From the NCBI RefSeq assembly GCF_900111305.1, contig NZ_FOGS01000011.1, forward strand, positions 62,001 through 126,000: 64,000 nt of DNA, in the 5' to 3' direction. Under the pieces are notes generated by a model. That model did not search any database. It was not told the origin of the DNA and saw only the letters and a list, made by a program, of their open reading frames with translations. Below are positions 53,713 through 63,178 of the stretch, piece after piece. The translations under genes were made by a program, and so were the position numbers. This DNA comes from Vreelandella subterranea. GTDB lineage: Bacteria > Pseudomonadota > Gammaproteobacteria > Pseudomonadales > Halomonadaceae. The number at the start of each line of letters is the position of its first letter. Within the stretch, counting starts at the first letter, position 1.

Positions 53713-54870
53713 ATGAGCACGCTGCTCACACAGGCACGCATCGCCGCTTTGCAATCGTTTGTGGAACGACTCGTCGTTCGTTTAAAACCATGGAGCTGGC
53801 TATGGCCCCCTTTAGCCTTTGCGGCCGGCCTGGGCAGCTTCTTTCTTGTGGATCGCCAGCAATGGCTGGGGGCAGCGCTGGCATTGGGGCTTTTATTCGC
53901 CTGGCTGTTACTTCTCTCAGAAAGCCTGGTCGGTCGCTGGCTTGCCCGTCGAGGCTATCCTACCCTGCCCAAAGGCGTTGCCTCGTTCATCGCGCAGATG
54001 ATCCACCAGGAAACGTTATTTTTCACACTGCCGTTTATTTTGATCACCACTGTCTGGAACAGCGGTCAAAGTCTGTTCACGCTTTGCGTCGTGGCCATGG
54101 CGGTGCTGTCGATTATTGACCCTTTGTATTACAAGATTGCCGGTCGCTGGCGCAGTCTCTATTTCATGTTTCATGCCCTGTGTGTGTTTTTGGTGGTGCT
54201 GGTCACGTTGCCGATCATGCTTCACCTGACCACCGGACAGAGTTTGTTGCTGGCCATTGCAACCATGCTGGTAGTGGCCATACCCAGCTTCTGGCACCTG
54301 CTGAGACAACGCTCATTCAGCGGCTGGTTTCCGTTACTCGCCATGATGTTATTAGTGGCAGGCCTGGCCTGGTTCGGGCGCGCCTGGGTACCACCAGCCA
54401 GCTTATGGATGACCGGCACGGCGCTGTCACCGGCGCTCAATATTCAGCAACGAGAACCGCGCGGCTCCATTGCATTGACCCCTCAGGCAATTAAACAAAG
54501 CGGCCTTTATGTGTATACCGCCATTAGAGCCCCCCGGGGGTTGAGTGAAACGGTTTCCCATGTATGGCATCACAATGGTGAGCAGTTGGACGTCGTCGAC
54601 CTGAATATCAATGGCGGACGCGAAGAAGGTTACCGGGCCTGGAGCCACAAGCTGAATTTCCCCGAAGACCCGTCTGGCCGCTGGCGGGTGGACATCATGA
54701 CGGATAGCGGCCAGCGGTTGGGCCTGATTCGGTTTACCGTCAGCGAGGATACCGACAAGGCGACGTTGGCAGATAGCGACATTCGGCCAGCGGGCTTGAG
54801 CCGGTTGAATCTTCAGCGCTTTATCGCCGGCCGTGACCGAGACGTTGACCAAAGCGACGCTGAGCAGTGA
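53713..54870 (+). CDS. DUF5924 membrane protein with DUF2914 domain
   Basis: Protein of 385 residues. Residues about 25-235 contain seven or so hydrophobic segments (DUF5924), and the C-terminal soluble part (SGLYVYTAIRAPRGLSETVS; WRVDIMTDSGQRLG) is DUF2914. Both domains lack known function. There is no strong ribosome site before ATG 53713. It diverges from fadB across 210 bases and precedes slyA by 70. Confidence 0.82.
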   Translation: MSTLLTQARIAALQSFVERLVVRLKPWSWLWPPLAFAAGLGSFFLVDRQQWLGAALALGLLFAWLLLLSESLVGRWLARRGYPTLPKGVASFIAQMIHQETLFFTLPFILITTVWNSGQSLFTLCVVAMAVLSIIDPLYYKIAGRWRSLYFMFHALCVFLVVLVTLPIMLHLTTGQSLLLAIATMLVVAIPSFWHLLRQRSFSGWFPLLAMMLLVAGLAWFGRAWVPPASLWMTGTALSPALNIQQREPRGSIALTPQAIKQSGLYVYTAIRAPRGLSETVSHVWHHNGEQLDVVDLNINGGREEGYRAWSHKLNFPEDPSGRWRVDIMTDSGQRLGLIRFTVSEDTDKATLADSDIRPAGLSRLNLQRFIAGRDRDVDQSDAEQ

Positions 54871-54940
54871 TCGTGTCTTGCATTCAGCGCCTGAGATTAT
54901 GACAATCCGTTTATTCACTTTGACTGGTAACTAGCAGATC

Positions 54941-55393
54941 ATGGCATCATCAATTGGTTTTCGCATTGCTCGCCTGCCCCATCTATGGCGTTCCATATTG
55001 GATCGCCGTCTGGCGCCGCTTGGCCTTACGCAAACGCGCTGGGTGACGCTGTATCATCTGTGGCGTCTGGGCGACGGCCAGCCACAGTGTGACCTGGCCC
55101 GGGCAATTGGTGTCGAGGCTCCCTCCCTGGTTCGCACTCTCAGTCAGCTTGAAGAGCAGGGGCTGGTGGAGCGGCGGGCCTGCGATAGCGACCGTCGCAG
55201 CAAACGTATTCACCTGACGGATGCGGCCATGCCACTGCTTGAGCAGATTGACAGTGTCGCGAAGGAAGCCCGCAAGGAAATGTTCGAGGGTCTCTCGGAA
55301 GCAGACCTTGAACAACTGGGGGAATGGTTGGAACGCATTGAGCAAAACGGGCTCGCCATTCAGGCGCGCGATCTACAGGAAGCGGCTTCCTGA
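54941..55393 (+). CDS. slyA: MarR-family regulator SlyA
   Basis: Protein of 150 residues that closely follows SlyA in pattern: LTQTRWVTLYHLWRL, EAPSLVRTLSQLEEQGLVER, and the wing CDSDRRSKRIHLT. SlyA acts as a dimer, usually countering silencing by nucleoid proteins and sensing small aromatic compounds. Its 3' end overlaps the convergent gene at 55373 by 21 bases. Confidence 0.9.
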   Translation: MASSIGFRIARLPHLWRSILDRRLAPLGLTQTRWVTLYHLWRLGDGQPQCDLARAIGVEAPSLVRTLSQLEEQGLVERRACDSDRRSKRIHLTDAAMPLLEQIDSVAKEARKEMFEGLSEADLEQLGEWLERIEQNGLAIQARDLQEAAS

Positions 55394-55903
55394 CAGAGGC
55401 TCTTGAGGAGCGCTATCCGCCTGCCCCGACAGTTGGTCGCGTAGCTGATTAAAATCATCCAGATAGGTGTCAAAACGCGCGGCATTCTGCGACTCCCACC
55501 ACCACAGGGTCAGAGAATTGGGCGTTGACTCAACCACCAGCGCATCCAGTGGCAGGCGTTCCAGCAACGCTTTCAGTGGCGTTTCAGCAGCGGCAGGGAT
55601 GGGCCTGAGCGGTGCTATGCGCCAGCGCCACCCTGCATGGTAGGGTTCGAGTTCCTGGCTGGCATGCTGGTCGCGGACGAGCAAGAAATCAGGCCCTGGT
55701 TGCTGCTGGGGATAGTACCAGCGGTAAGCGGGCATGGTGCCCCTGAAACCATGAAGCGGTGGTTTTTGCTGCTTGATCGTTACCCCTTTACGGCTGGCGT
55801 GCAGGCGCATTGCCATGGTTCGCTTTTGTCGCGGGCTCGGTTTTAACCACATCACCGGCGCCAGGACAAACAGCATGATAAAGACAATAATCAACCATTC
55901 CAT
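55373..55903 (-). CDS. Hypothetical membrane-anchored protein
   Basis: Protein of 176 residues beginning MEWLIIVFIMLFVLAPVMWL, one N-terminal membrane helix, then a basic stretch and a tryptophan-rich soluble domain. ATG 55903 has AAGGAA upstream; an ATG at 55930 lacks one. I do not recognise the family. It overlaps the slyA end tail to tail. Confidence 0.68.
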   Translation of the reverse strand: MEWLIIVFIMLFVLAPVMWLKPSPRQKRTMAMRLHASRKGVTIKQQKPPLHGFRGTMPAYRWYYPQQQPGPDFLLVRDQHASQELEPYHAGWRWRIAPLRPIPAAAETPLKALLERLPLDALVVESTPNSLTLWWWESQNAARFDTYLDDFNQLRDQLSGQADSAPQEPLSGSRFL

Positions 55904-56049
55904 TTCTACATTTCCTTCAAACTGAGCCACACTTGAATGGAGAGTGCGTAAAAACCATGATCCAGGTCGTTGTTAAGATGGGGCACGCCACTTAAAGTAG
56001 AGAGCATTAGATACATAAAACTGCTTGTTACTCACTAAGGAGATAGGCC

Positions 56050-56502
56050 ATGAGCTATCACCATATTCTGGTTGCCGTCGACTTGACCAAAGACTCTCAG
56101 AAAATTCTGGATCGGGCCATCGCGATTGCTGAGCGCAATGACCGCGCCAAGATTTCTATCATGCATACGCTTGAACCCCTGGGTTTTGCCTACGGCGGCG
56201 ATATCCCGATGGATTTGACCAGCATTCAGGACCAGCTTGACGATCACGCCAAGAAACGCCTGGCCGACATAGCGTCTCCCCACATTGCCGAGGCAGATCA
56301 ACACGTGGTGGTGGGTATGCCGGATACAGAAATTCATCGCTTCGCTGAAGAACACGGCGTTGACTTGATTGTCGTCGGCTCTCACGGACGTCATGGGTTT
56401 GCACTGCTGCTTGGCTCCACCTCCACCGGGGTGTTGCATGGTGCCCAATGTGATGTGCTGGCGGTTCGCGTGGGTAAAAAAGGCGAAGAAAGCGACGAAT
56501 AA
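56050..56502 (+). CDS. Universal stress protein, UspA family
   Basis: Cytoplasmic protein of 150 residues. It begins with the nucleotide-fold strand YHHILVAVDLTKDSQ, and the ATP-binding signature G-x2-G-x9-G-S/T is visible in VGSHGRHGFALLLGSTSTG, so it is probably an ATP-binding Usp. AAGGAGA precedes ATG 56050. It stands alone. Confidence 0.92.
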   Translation: MSYHHILVAVDLTKDSQKILDRAIAIAERNDRAKISIMHTLEPLGFAYGGDIPMDLTSIQDQLDDHAKKRLADIASPHIAEADQHVVVGMPDTEIHRFAEEHGVDLIVVGSHGRHGFALLLGSTSTGVLHGAQCDVLAVRVGKKGEESDE

Positions 56503-56514
56503 TGCCGGGTGCGA

Positions 56515-56545
56515 TTGAAGGTGCCGGTGATACCGGCACCTTCAA
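56515..56545. terminator. Long perfect hairpin between uspA-type gene and uup
   Basis: A 14-bp perfect stem (TTGAAGGTGCCGGT with its complement) and a three-base loop, 12 bases past the stress-protein stop and 8 before the uup stop on the other strand. Neither side has a T run beyond the stem, so it is an atypical bidirectional terminator or an RNA-stabilising hairpin. Confidence 0.55.
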
Positions 56546-56553
56546 CACGCTGC

Positions 56554-58470
56554 TTATTCACCGTTGGCCATCGCCTCCAGGGCCATCCAGCGCTCCATGG
56601 CCGCATCCAATGCTTGCTGCGTCTGCTCAAGCGCTTTCAGTTTGGCCGTCACGTCGCTCGCGTCCTGCTGATAGAATGCCGGGTCGGCGGCTTCCTGCTC
56701 CAGTGCTTCCACGTTGTTTTCCAAACGCTCTATCTCGGCGGGTAACGCATCAAGTTCACGCTGTAGCTTATAGGAAAGCTTGACCGGCTTTTGCGCCGGT
56801 GCAGCGGTTGCGCTGTGCTTTTCTTTAGTTACCGTTGCCGTCGGCTCGGCGTTCTGCCTTGCCGCCCCTTCCCAGGGAGCCGGTGGCAACTTGCCCCCTT
56901 GACGAATCCAGTCGGTATAGCCGCCGACGTATTCACGCACAACGCCTTCACCTTCGAACGCCAGCATACTGGTGACCACGTTATCCATAAAGGTCCGGTC
57001 GTGGGACACCAACAGCAGCGTTCCTTCGAAATTCAGCAGCAGCTCTTCCAGAAGCTCCAGGGTTTCCATGTCCAGGTCGTTGGTTGGCTCATCGAGCACC
57101 AGCACATTGGCGGGCTGGGTGAACAGCTTGGCCAGCAACAGGCGATTGGACTCGCCGCCCGAGAGCGCTTTTACCGGTTGGCGGACGCGGTCGGGGGTGA
57201 ACAGGAAATCCTGCAGATAGCTCATCACGTGGCGGTCTTTACCACCGACACTGACTCGATCACTTCCCTGGGCAACGTTGTCGTAGACCGTTTTCTCGGG
57301 CTCGAGCCCTGCACGTAGCTGGTCGAAGTAAGCCACTTTAAGGTTGGTGCCCAACTGGACAGTGCCTTCCGTCGGCTCAATCTCGCCGAGCAATATCTTG
57401 AGCAGGGTTGTTTTACCGGCACCGTTACGCCCCAGAAAGCCAATCCGATCCCCGCGCATCACTTCAAGATTCAGATCGCGGATAATGGTGTCATCGCCGA
57501 ATCGCTGACTGACGCCTTTCAGCTTGACGACGCGCTTGCCGGTGCGTTCTCCACTGTCAACCGACAGGTTAGCCGTTCCCTGACGCTCACGGCGCTGACT
57601 GCGCTCGTTGCGCATCGCCTCGAGGGCCCTCACCCGGCCTTCGTTACGCGTCCGGCGAGCCTTGATCCCCTGACGAATCCAGACTTCTTCCTGGGCCAGC
57701 TTTTTATCGAACTCGGCGTTTTCCCGGGCTTCCACTTCAAGCTCGTGCTGCTTGCGCGCCTGGTACTCAGCGTAGTTACCAGGATAGTGCCCAAGCTTGC
57801 CACGGTCCAATTCAAGGATGTTGGTCGCCAGCTTGGAAAGGAATGCCCGGTCGTGGGTAATCAGCAACACCGCGCCGTTGAATGCGAGCAGCTGCTCTTC
57901 CAGCCAGGCAATCGTATCCAGGTCCAGGTGGTTGGTCGGCTCGTCGAGGAGCAGCAGATCAGGCTGGGCAACCAGCGCCCGGGCCAGTGCGACGCGGCGC
58001 CGCCAGCCACCGGAAAGGGCACTCATCTCGGCTTCCGGAGGCAACCCCAAGCGCGTCAGCACCACGTCAATCTGCTGATGAAACGACCACCCATCAATCG
58101 CCTCCAGGCGAGTTTGCAAGGTGGCCATGCGATTCATGTCAGGGTCAGGGTCATTGATCAAATGCTGGTATTCCGACAGTAACTCTCCGGCCTCGGGCAG
58201 TCCTTGCGCCACCATGTCGAAAATCGTCATGCCGGACGAGTCGGGCAGTTCCTGGGCTAACACGCCGATTTTCAAGCCGGGTGCCCGCCAGATCGAGCCA
58301 TCGTCCGGCTGGATATCGCCGGCGACCAGTTTCAGCAAGGTAGACTTACCGGTGCCGTTGCGCCCGACTAACGCCAGCCGCTCGCCTCTCTCAACCGTGA
58401 GATCGGCGCGGTCGAGCAGTACCTGGGTGCCGTAGGCAAGTTGCAGCTGTTCGAGTCGTAACAGGGTCAC
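56554..58470 (-). CDS. uup: ABC-F ATPase Uup
   Basis: Soluble protein of 638 residues with two ATP-binding cassettes and no membrane domain. The first has GRNGTGKST and LSGGWRRRVALARAL; the second has GRNGAGKTT and LSGGESNRLLLAKL. A linker of about 80 residues lies between them, and a C-terminal coiled coil (PAEIERLENNVEALEQEAAD) matches Uup's DNA/ribosome-binding tail. GTG 58470 has AAGGAGG seven bases upstream; the open frame to 58530 is not supported. Confidence 0.92.
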   Translation of the reverse strand: MTLLRLEQLQLAYGTQVLLDRADLTVERGERLALVGRNGTGKSTLLKLVAGDIQPDDGSIWRAPGLKIGVLAQELPDSSGMTIFDMVAQGLPEAGELLSEYQHLINDPDPDMNRMATLQTRLEAIDGWSFHQQIDVVLTRLGLPPEAEMSALSGGWRRRVALARALVAQPDLLLLDEPTNHLDLDTIAWLEEQLLAFNGAVLLITHDRAFLSKLATNILELDRGKLGHYPGNYAEYQARKQHELEVEARENAEFDKKLAQEEVWIRQGIKARRTRNEGRVRALEAMRNERSQRRERQGTANLSVDSGERTGKRVVKLKGVSQRFGDDTIIRDLNLEVMRGDRIGFLGRNGAGKTTLLKILLGEIEPTEGTVQLGTNLKVAYFDQLRAGLEPEKTVYDNVAQGSDRVSVGGKDRHVMSYLQDFLFTPDRVRQPVKALSGGESNRLLLAKLFTQPANVLVLDEPTNDLDMETLELLEELLLNFEGTLLLVSHDRTFMDNVVTSMLAFEGEGVVREYVGGYTDWIRQGGKLPPAPWEGAARQNAEPTATVTKEKHSATAAPAQKPVKLSYKLQRELDALPAEIERLENNVEALEQEAADPAFYQQDASDVTAKLKALEQTQQALDAAMERWMALEAMANGE

Positions 58471-58630
58471 GCAGTGTCCTCCTTCATCATGAGGCGCACA
58501 GTGTAACGCATGCGCGGACTGGGCGGACAACGTTAATAAGGCACAATTCCCTTATGTCTCGAACCACCGATAGCCGTCAGCTGACGCCTGACGTTACAAT
58601 GCGCCTTTTGCGAATTAAGGGGAGTGCCGC

Positions 58631-59494
58631 TTGGGAACCGCTTATATCGATGATTTTTTACCCGACGCGCTACAGTTCCGGTCCAGCGCGCCGCTGGTTG
58701 ATATCGGGGCCAACCTGACCCATGAAAGCTTTGGGCGGGATCTGGAAGCCGTCATTCAACGGGCGCAGGCAGCCCATGTCACCACAATGATCGTTACCGG
58801 CACCGACATCCAGCATGCCGAGCAGGCTGTTTCACTCGCGCACCGCTTTCCCGGCCTCTACGCCACCGCCGGGATACACCCCCACGATGCAAGCCAGTGG
58901 AACAACGCCATAGCAGCTGAAATGGCCAGGCTGCATGCCAGACCGGAAGTTGTTGCCGTGGGTGAATGCGGGCTTGATTTCAATCGCAATTTCTCGACGC
59001 CCCGTGAACAGGAGCGTGCGTTTGAAGCACAGCTTGCCCTGGCGGCCGAGAGCGGTTTACCGCTGTTTGTGCATGAGCGCGACGCCGGTCAACGAATGCG
59101 CGAGATGCTGCATGCCTGGCGAGATGAGATCAGTCAGGCCGTGGTGCATTGTTTTACCGCTGACCGCGATACGCTATTTGGCTATCTCGACCTAGACTTG
59201 CATATAGGCCTGACAGGCTGGATTTGTGACGAGCGGCGCGGCCATCATTTACGCCCGTTGGTCGGTGAAATTCCACTTGACCGGCTGATGGTAGAAACCG
59301 ATTGCCCCTATTTGCTGCCACGTAACCTGCCAGCAAAACTCAAGGGCCGCCGACACGAACCTGCCCTGCTGCCATGGATTGTCAGGGAAATTGCCGAGTG
59401 CCGTGGCATCAGTGAAGCTGACATGGGGGCTGCTACCACACAGACCGCCCAACGTTTTTTCCGCCTTCCCACGGAATCTTTAAAGGAGTACTAG
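58631..59494 (+). CDS. tatD: TatD-family nuclease
   Basis: Metal-dependent 3'-5' DNase of 287 residues. From residue 23 on it tracks E. coli TatD closely: VDIGANLTHESF, TAGIHPHDASQW, VGECGLDFNRNFSTP, HCFTADRD, and GWICDERRGHHLRPL. The first 22 residues are an extension. The TTG start at 58631 is chosen from a GGGGAG ribosome site upstream. One base separates its stop from the next gene. Confidence 0.9.
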   Translation: MGTAYIDDFLPDALQFRSSAPLVDIGANLTHESFGRDLEAVIQRAQAAHVTTMIVTGTDIQHAEQAVSLAHRFPGLYATAGIHPHDASQWNNAIAAEMARLHARPEVVAVGECGLDFNRNFSTPREQERAFEAQLALAAESGLPLFVHERDAGQRMREMLHAWRDEISQAVVHCFTADRDTLFGYLDLDLHIGLTGWICDERRGHHLRPLVGEIPLDRLMVETDCPYLLPRNLPAKLKGRRHEPALLPWIVREIAECRGISEADMGAATTQTAQRFFRLPTESLKEY

Positions 59495-59495
59495 C

Positions 59496-59975
59496 GTGGC
59501 CGATTATCCAGGGTTTATTGCCATTGAGACAGGCGAAGATGATGGCCTTCCCCTAGCCATTGCCTGGTCACTAACCGATGGTCGAGTTAAACAGACATTG
59601 ATCCACCCTGACGATAGCTGGATCAAGGAAGACACCAATGCCATGGGTGCCTACAGCATCGAAGAGCTGGAGAGCCTGGGGGTAAGCCCCCTTGAAGTGA
59701 TCCGCGAGCTTGAGAACGACCACTTTTCCGCGACGCTATATACCAGCGACAACGGCGATGATGAAGCGGCCCTTGCGCGTCTCTTCGACACCTATGGACT
59801 CGATCCTTTTGTTGAACTGGCCCCCGCATCGGTTCTTTATCCGTCCATCACGCCTGGCGAATGGCATCGCCAGCGCCGGGAAACATTCAGCGAGTTGGGA
59901 CTCGAGCCAATGCGGCCCGAACATGAATTGGAAGTCATGCTGTCTTTACACCAGAGACTAACCGAAGACGATTAA
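59496..59975 (+). CDS. Hypothetical RNase H-fold-like protein
   Basis: Protein of 159 residues. The start FIAIETGEDDGLPLAIAWSL and TDGRVKQTLIHPD are laid out like the first strands of DnaQ-type exonucleases, but the usual first Asp is Ala and no later exonuclease motifs are seen, so it may be inactive or only superficially similar. AGGAG precedes GTG 59496, one base after tatD, so they are co-transcribed. Its end overlaps convergent epmC by four bases. Confidence 0.65.
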   Translation: MADYPGFIAIETGEDDGLPLAIAWSLTDGRVKQTLIHPDDSWIKEDTNAMGAYSIEELESLGVSPLEVIRELENDHFSATLYTSDNGDDEAALARLFDTYGLDPFVELAPASVLYPSITPGEWHRQRRETFSELGLEPMRPEHELEVMLSLHQRLTEDD

Positions 59976-60556
59976 GCGCTCGCCATTGAGCCCGCCCGAT
60001 CCAGCACGGCATGCCCATGGGCCACGGCCTCGGTAAGCGTATCCTGGTGGCGATAGTAACGCGCCAACGCACAGGCAAAGGCGTTGGCGCGTGCTGGCAG
60101 GCCTTCTTCCTTGTAGCGGGCGGCACGCTGGGCCACTTTTTCGGCAAATGCTTCACGATCCACCGCGGCATCGCCACCCAGGTTATCAACGCTGACATGA
60201 AACTCACGCCCACACGCCTCGGCAAACAGTGATTCCAGCGCTTGCGGAGCTATCTCGGACTGCTCGAACGCGCGTTGTTGCTCAGCATCCCGGCCATCCG
60301 GCAAATACCAGTAGCCATAGTCTTCTTTTTGTCGCCGCTCGGCCCCTGCAATACACCAATGACTGATTTCGTGTAACGCACTGGCGAAAAAACCATGGGC
60401 AAAAATAATTTGATGGTAAGGCGTCTTGTCATCGGCCGGTCGATAAAGGGGTTCCTCATCACCTTTTACCAGGCGGGTTTGGTAACGCTCGAAAAAAACA
60501 CCATCGAATAATGTCATCACGTCGTCGAGCGTCCATTGCGGTTGAGTGTCACGCAC
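59972..60556 (-). CDS. epmC: Elongation factor P hydroxylase EpmC
   Basis: Enzyme of 194 residues that hydroxylates the beta-lysylated lysine of elongation factor P. IIFAHGFFASALHEISHWCI carries the HExxH metal motif (His62, Glu63, His66), followed by YGYWYLPDGRDA, matching YfcM/EpmC. The other EF-P modification genes are not in this window. Confidence 0.92.
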   Translation of the reverse strand: MRDTQPQWTLDDVMTLFDGVFFERYQTRLVKGDEEPLYRPADDKTPYHQIIFAHGFFASALHEISHWCIAGAERRQKEDYGYWYLPDGRDAEQQRAFEQSEIAPQALESLFAEACGREFHVSVDNLGGDAAVDREAFAEKVAQRAARYKEEGLPARANAFACALARYYRHQDTLTEAVAHGHAVLDRAGSMASA

Positions 60557-60641
60557 ATTAGCCTCATCAGCAGCATAATTTTGCCCAGTATACCTGCTAA
60601 CCTAACGAGCTTTGAGGGCCGTATTGCCCAGGAGTTACCCC

Positions 60642-62090
60642 GTGGGTCGTGTGTTGGAAAAATTCAGTCCGGTTGACTGGCTTGAAACGCGCCAACTTGT
60701 GCGTCTGGCGCTTCCCATCTGTGGTGCTCAGCTTGCCCAGGCGGGCATGAGCGTGGTCGATGTTGTCATGACAGGTCGCCATGATGCCACTGCGCTGGCT
60801 GCTGTCTCGGTGGGTTCCAGTCTATGGATGCCATTAATGCTGTTCATGACCGGCACCTTAATGGGCCTGACGCCCATTGTCGCGCACCTGCTGGGCGGGC
60901 AGCGCCAAACCGCTATTCGACCCGCAGTACATCAGGGGCTCTGGGTTGCCATCACACTGGGGCTGTTGGCGGCACTCCTGCTTTGGGTAAGCGTACTGCC
61001 CATTTTCGAGCTGATGGAAGTGCCGACGCAGGTAGCACACGCCTCCGCTGCGTATCTCGCCGCCGTCGCCTTTGGGATGCCGGGCATCGCCCTTTTCCAG
61101 GCGCTCAGGGCTTTTTCGGATGGCATGAACCATACCCGGCCTGCCCTATGGATCAGTCTGATTGGCTTGGCTGTCAACATACCTGCCAACTATCTACTGA
61201 TCAACGGCGGCGACGCCCTGACCAGCCTGCTGGGGCCATGGCTACCTGATGCACTACAGCAACTGCCAGCCTTGGGCGCACTGGGCTGTGGTGTCGCCAC
61301 GGCGCTGTCCATGTGGACCATGGCAATTGCGATGGCCATTTATACCCACTACACCGATCACTATCACGGCATCTCATTGTGGCAGCGGTTATCGTTTCCC
61401 AATTGGCCCGGCATTAAGGAACTCCTGGTGGTCGGTGTCCCCATTGGCGTGGCCATTTTCGTTGAGGTTACCCTGTTCACGCTGATTGCCTTATTTATCG
61501 CCAGCTTTGGCGAAGTCACCGTCGGCGCCCATCAGATTGCTCTGAGTTACACCACCATTCTGTTTATGTTGCCCATGTCGCTTAGTATGGCGCTAACCGT
61601 CCGGGTGGGGAATACGCTAGGGCAACAACGAATGTCGCATGCCCGCCGCGTAGCCTGGAACGGTATTATCATCAGCGTCATTGTTGCCGCATTGAACAGT
61701 CTGCTGCTATGGACAACGGCCGCGCCTGTGATTGCGCTCTATACGTCCAATCAAGCCATACAGTCGCTGGCACTCTCGATTATTGCTCTGGCGGCCATTT
61801 TCCAGCTCTCCGATTCGCTTCAGGTAAATCTGGCGGGCGCCCTCAGAGGCTATAAGGATACGCGGATCGTCATGGTCATTACGGTATTGTCATATTGGCT
61901 GGTGGGTCTTGGCGGGGGTCACTGGCTGGGATCGCAAGGACTGGGCAATGCCTTTGGCCCGCTGGGCGTGCATGGCTACTGGATCGGCTTGATTGCGGGC
62001 TTGAGCACTGCGGCCTTGCTTCTGGCTTGGCGGCTGCACGTTATAAGCCGACGCACCTCTGCTATCAGGAGTCAGCATGAAACGCTTTGA
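60642..62090 (+). CDS. MATE-family efflux transporter (NorM-like)
   Basis: Inner-membrane exporter of 482 residues with about twelve hydrophobic segments in two homologous halves. The start region RLALPICGAQLAQAGMSVVD and VDVVMTGRHDATALAAVSVG are typical of the NorM branch that uses Na+ or H+ to expel cationic drugs. GTG 60642 is preferred because GGAG lies seven bases upstream; the frame is open to a TTG at 60612. The next gene starts inside its last codons. Confidence 0.9.
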   Translation: MGRVLEKFSPVDWLETRQLVRLALPICGAQLAQAGMSVVDVVMTGRHDATALAAVSVGSSLWMPLMLFMTGTLMGLTPIVAHLLGGQRQTAIRPAVHQGLWVAITLGLLAALLLWVSVLPIFELMEVPTQVAHASAAYLAAVAFGMPGIALFQALRAFSDGMNHTRPALWISLIGLAVNIPANYLLINGGDALTSLLGPWLPDALQQLPALGALGCGVATALSMWTMAIAMAIYTHYTDHYHGISLWQRLSFPNWPGIKELLVVGVPIGVAIFVEVTLFTLIALFIASFGEVTVGAHQIALSYTTILFMLPMSLSMALTVRVGNTLGQQRMSHARRVAWNGIIISVIVAALNSLLLWTTAAPVIALYTSNQAIQSLALSIIALAAIFQLSDSLQVNLAGALRGYKDTRIVMVITVLSYWLVGLGGGHWLGSQGLGNAFGPLGVHGYWIGLIAGLSTAALLLAWRLHVISRRTSAIRSQHETL

Positions 62091-63063
62091 CTGGATATGG
62101 GGTTTACCCTTGACGCTGCTCGGCTGCGCCGACCCGCATCAGGCAGAGGCCCCCTGGGAGGCTTACCACCAGCAGCTTGAAAGCGCATTGGCCGATGGGC
62201 CCATCGAGACGCGCCCACCGCCTAATATCGGTGCGTTTCCGGCTCGTGAAGCGCGCCTGTTCGACATCGCAGAAACCCGCGACTCACTGCTCAACGTCTA
62301 TGCCTTGCGCGAATGCGAGATCACATCCCTCGTCGCCGCCCGCAATAACCAACTGGGCAAGGTCGCTCCACCCAGCCAGCAATGGCTTTATGAACGAACG
62401 CTGTGGCAACGTTTAACGTTATGCTGGACAAGCGATGTTCCTGACGCACTGAGTGCAGAAAACCGTGAACGACTGAATCAACTGATGCATACCAAAACAA
62501 CGCAGCTGCCCTATGTCAGTTGGAATGCCATTTTTGACTCTGACGAATGGACCGACAGTTTTGCGCGGGCCAGCCACCCTCTGAAGATCGACGCCATGCC
62601 GTCGATTGAGCCCCAGCTTGAAGCCGTGCGCTACCTGCAGCAAATGGTGGAGCATCAATTCAGCCTCGCTTGGCAGCAGGACTCATCAAGACTGGAAGAC
62701 CAACTTAATACGCTACGAGCACGCCCTTTGACCGCCGAGATGTTGCGCACGCTCATGCTGGCGGCTCAACGGCTTGAAGACGCCAGCAAATACCTGAATG
62801 GGCATGCCAGACCAGACGAAACCTGCCTCCCTCGATGGAACAAGCAACATCTGGCCGACCTGTCTGACGTGGCCAGGCGATGGTTGACCGCGGTCAATGG
62901 CGTGATCGACCTCCACCCCATCGCCGCGCCAGAGGCAATACAGGCTTACCAGTCCAGTTGGTTATCACTGCAGGCGCCCGATACACCCTGGCAACGCTAT
63001 CAGGCCGCCATCAAATCCCATGAGCGCGCAAGGGCTCAATTTTCTAATTGCGCGTCTAATTAA
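62077..63063 (+). CDS. DUF3080 lipoprotein
   Basis: Protein of 328 residues with a lipoprotein signal: hydrophobic MKRFDWIWGLPLTLLGCAD, with Cys17 as likely lipidation site. The mature part is mostly helical and matches DUF3080 in overall pattern (ETRDSLLNVYALRECEITSL). It overlaps the MATE gene by 14 bases, so they are co-transcribed. Function is unknown. Confidence 0.8.
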   Translation: MKRFDWIWGLPLTLLGCADPHQAEAPWEAYHQQLESALADGPIETRPPPNIGAFPAREARLFDIAETRDSLLNVYALRECEITSLVAARNNQLGKVAPPSQQWLYERTLWQRLTLCWTSDVPDALSAENRERLNQLMHTKTTQLPYVSWNAIFDSDEWTDSFARASHPLKIDAMPSIEPQLEAVRYLQQMVEHQFSLAWQQDSSRLEDQLNTLRARPLTAEMLRTLMLAAQRLEDASKYLNGHARPDETCLPRWNKQHLADLSDVARRWLTAVNGVIDLHPIAAPEAIQAYQSSWLSLQAPDTPWQRYQAAIKSHERARAQFSNCASN

Positions 63064-63178
63064 AACGTCGTTTACCCTTAACCTTCGCGCCAACCTGTGC
63101 TATTGGTGAAGTATGCGGCGAACAGATGCATGTCTGGTTTGCCAATGTCGTGGCCACGCAGTACGAAGGAGGGACTCT

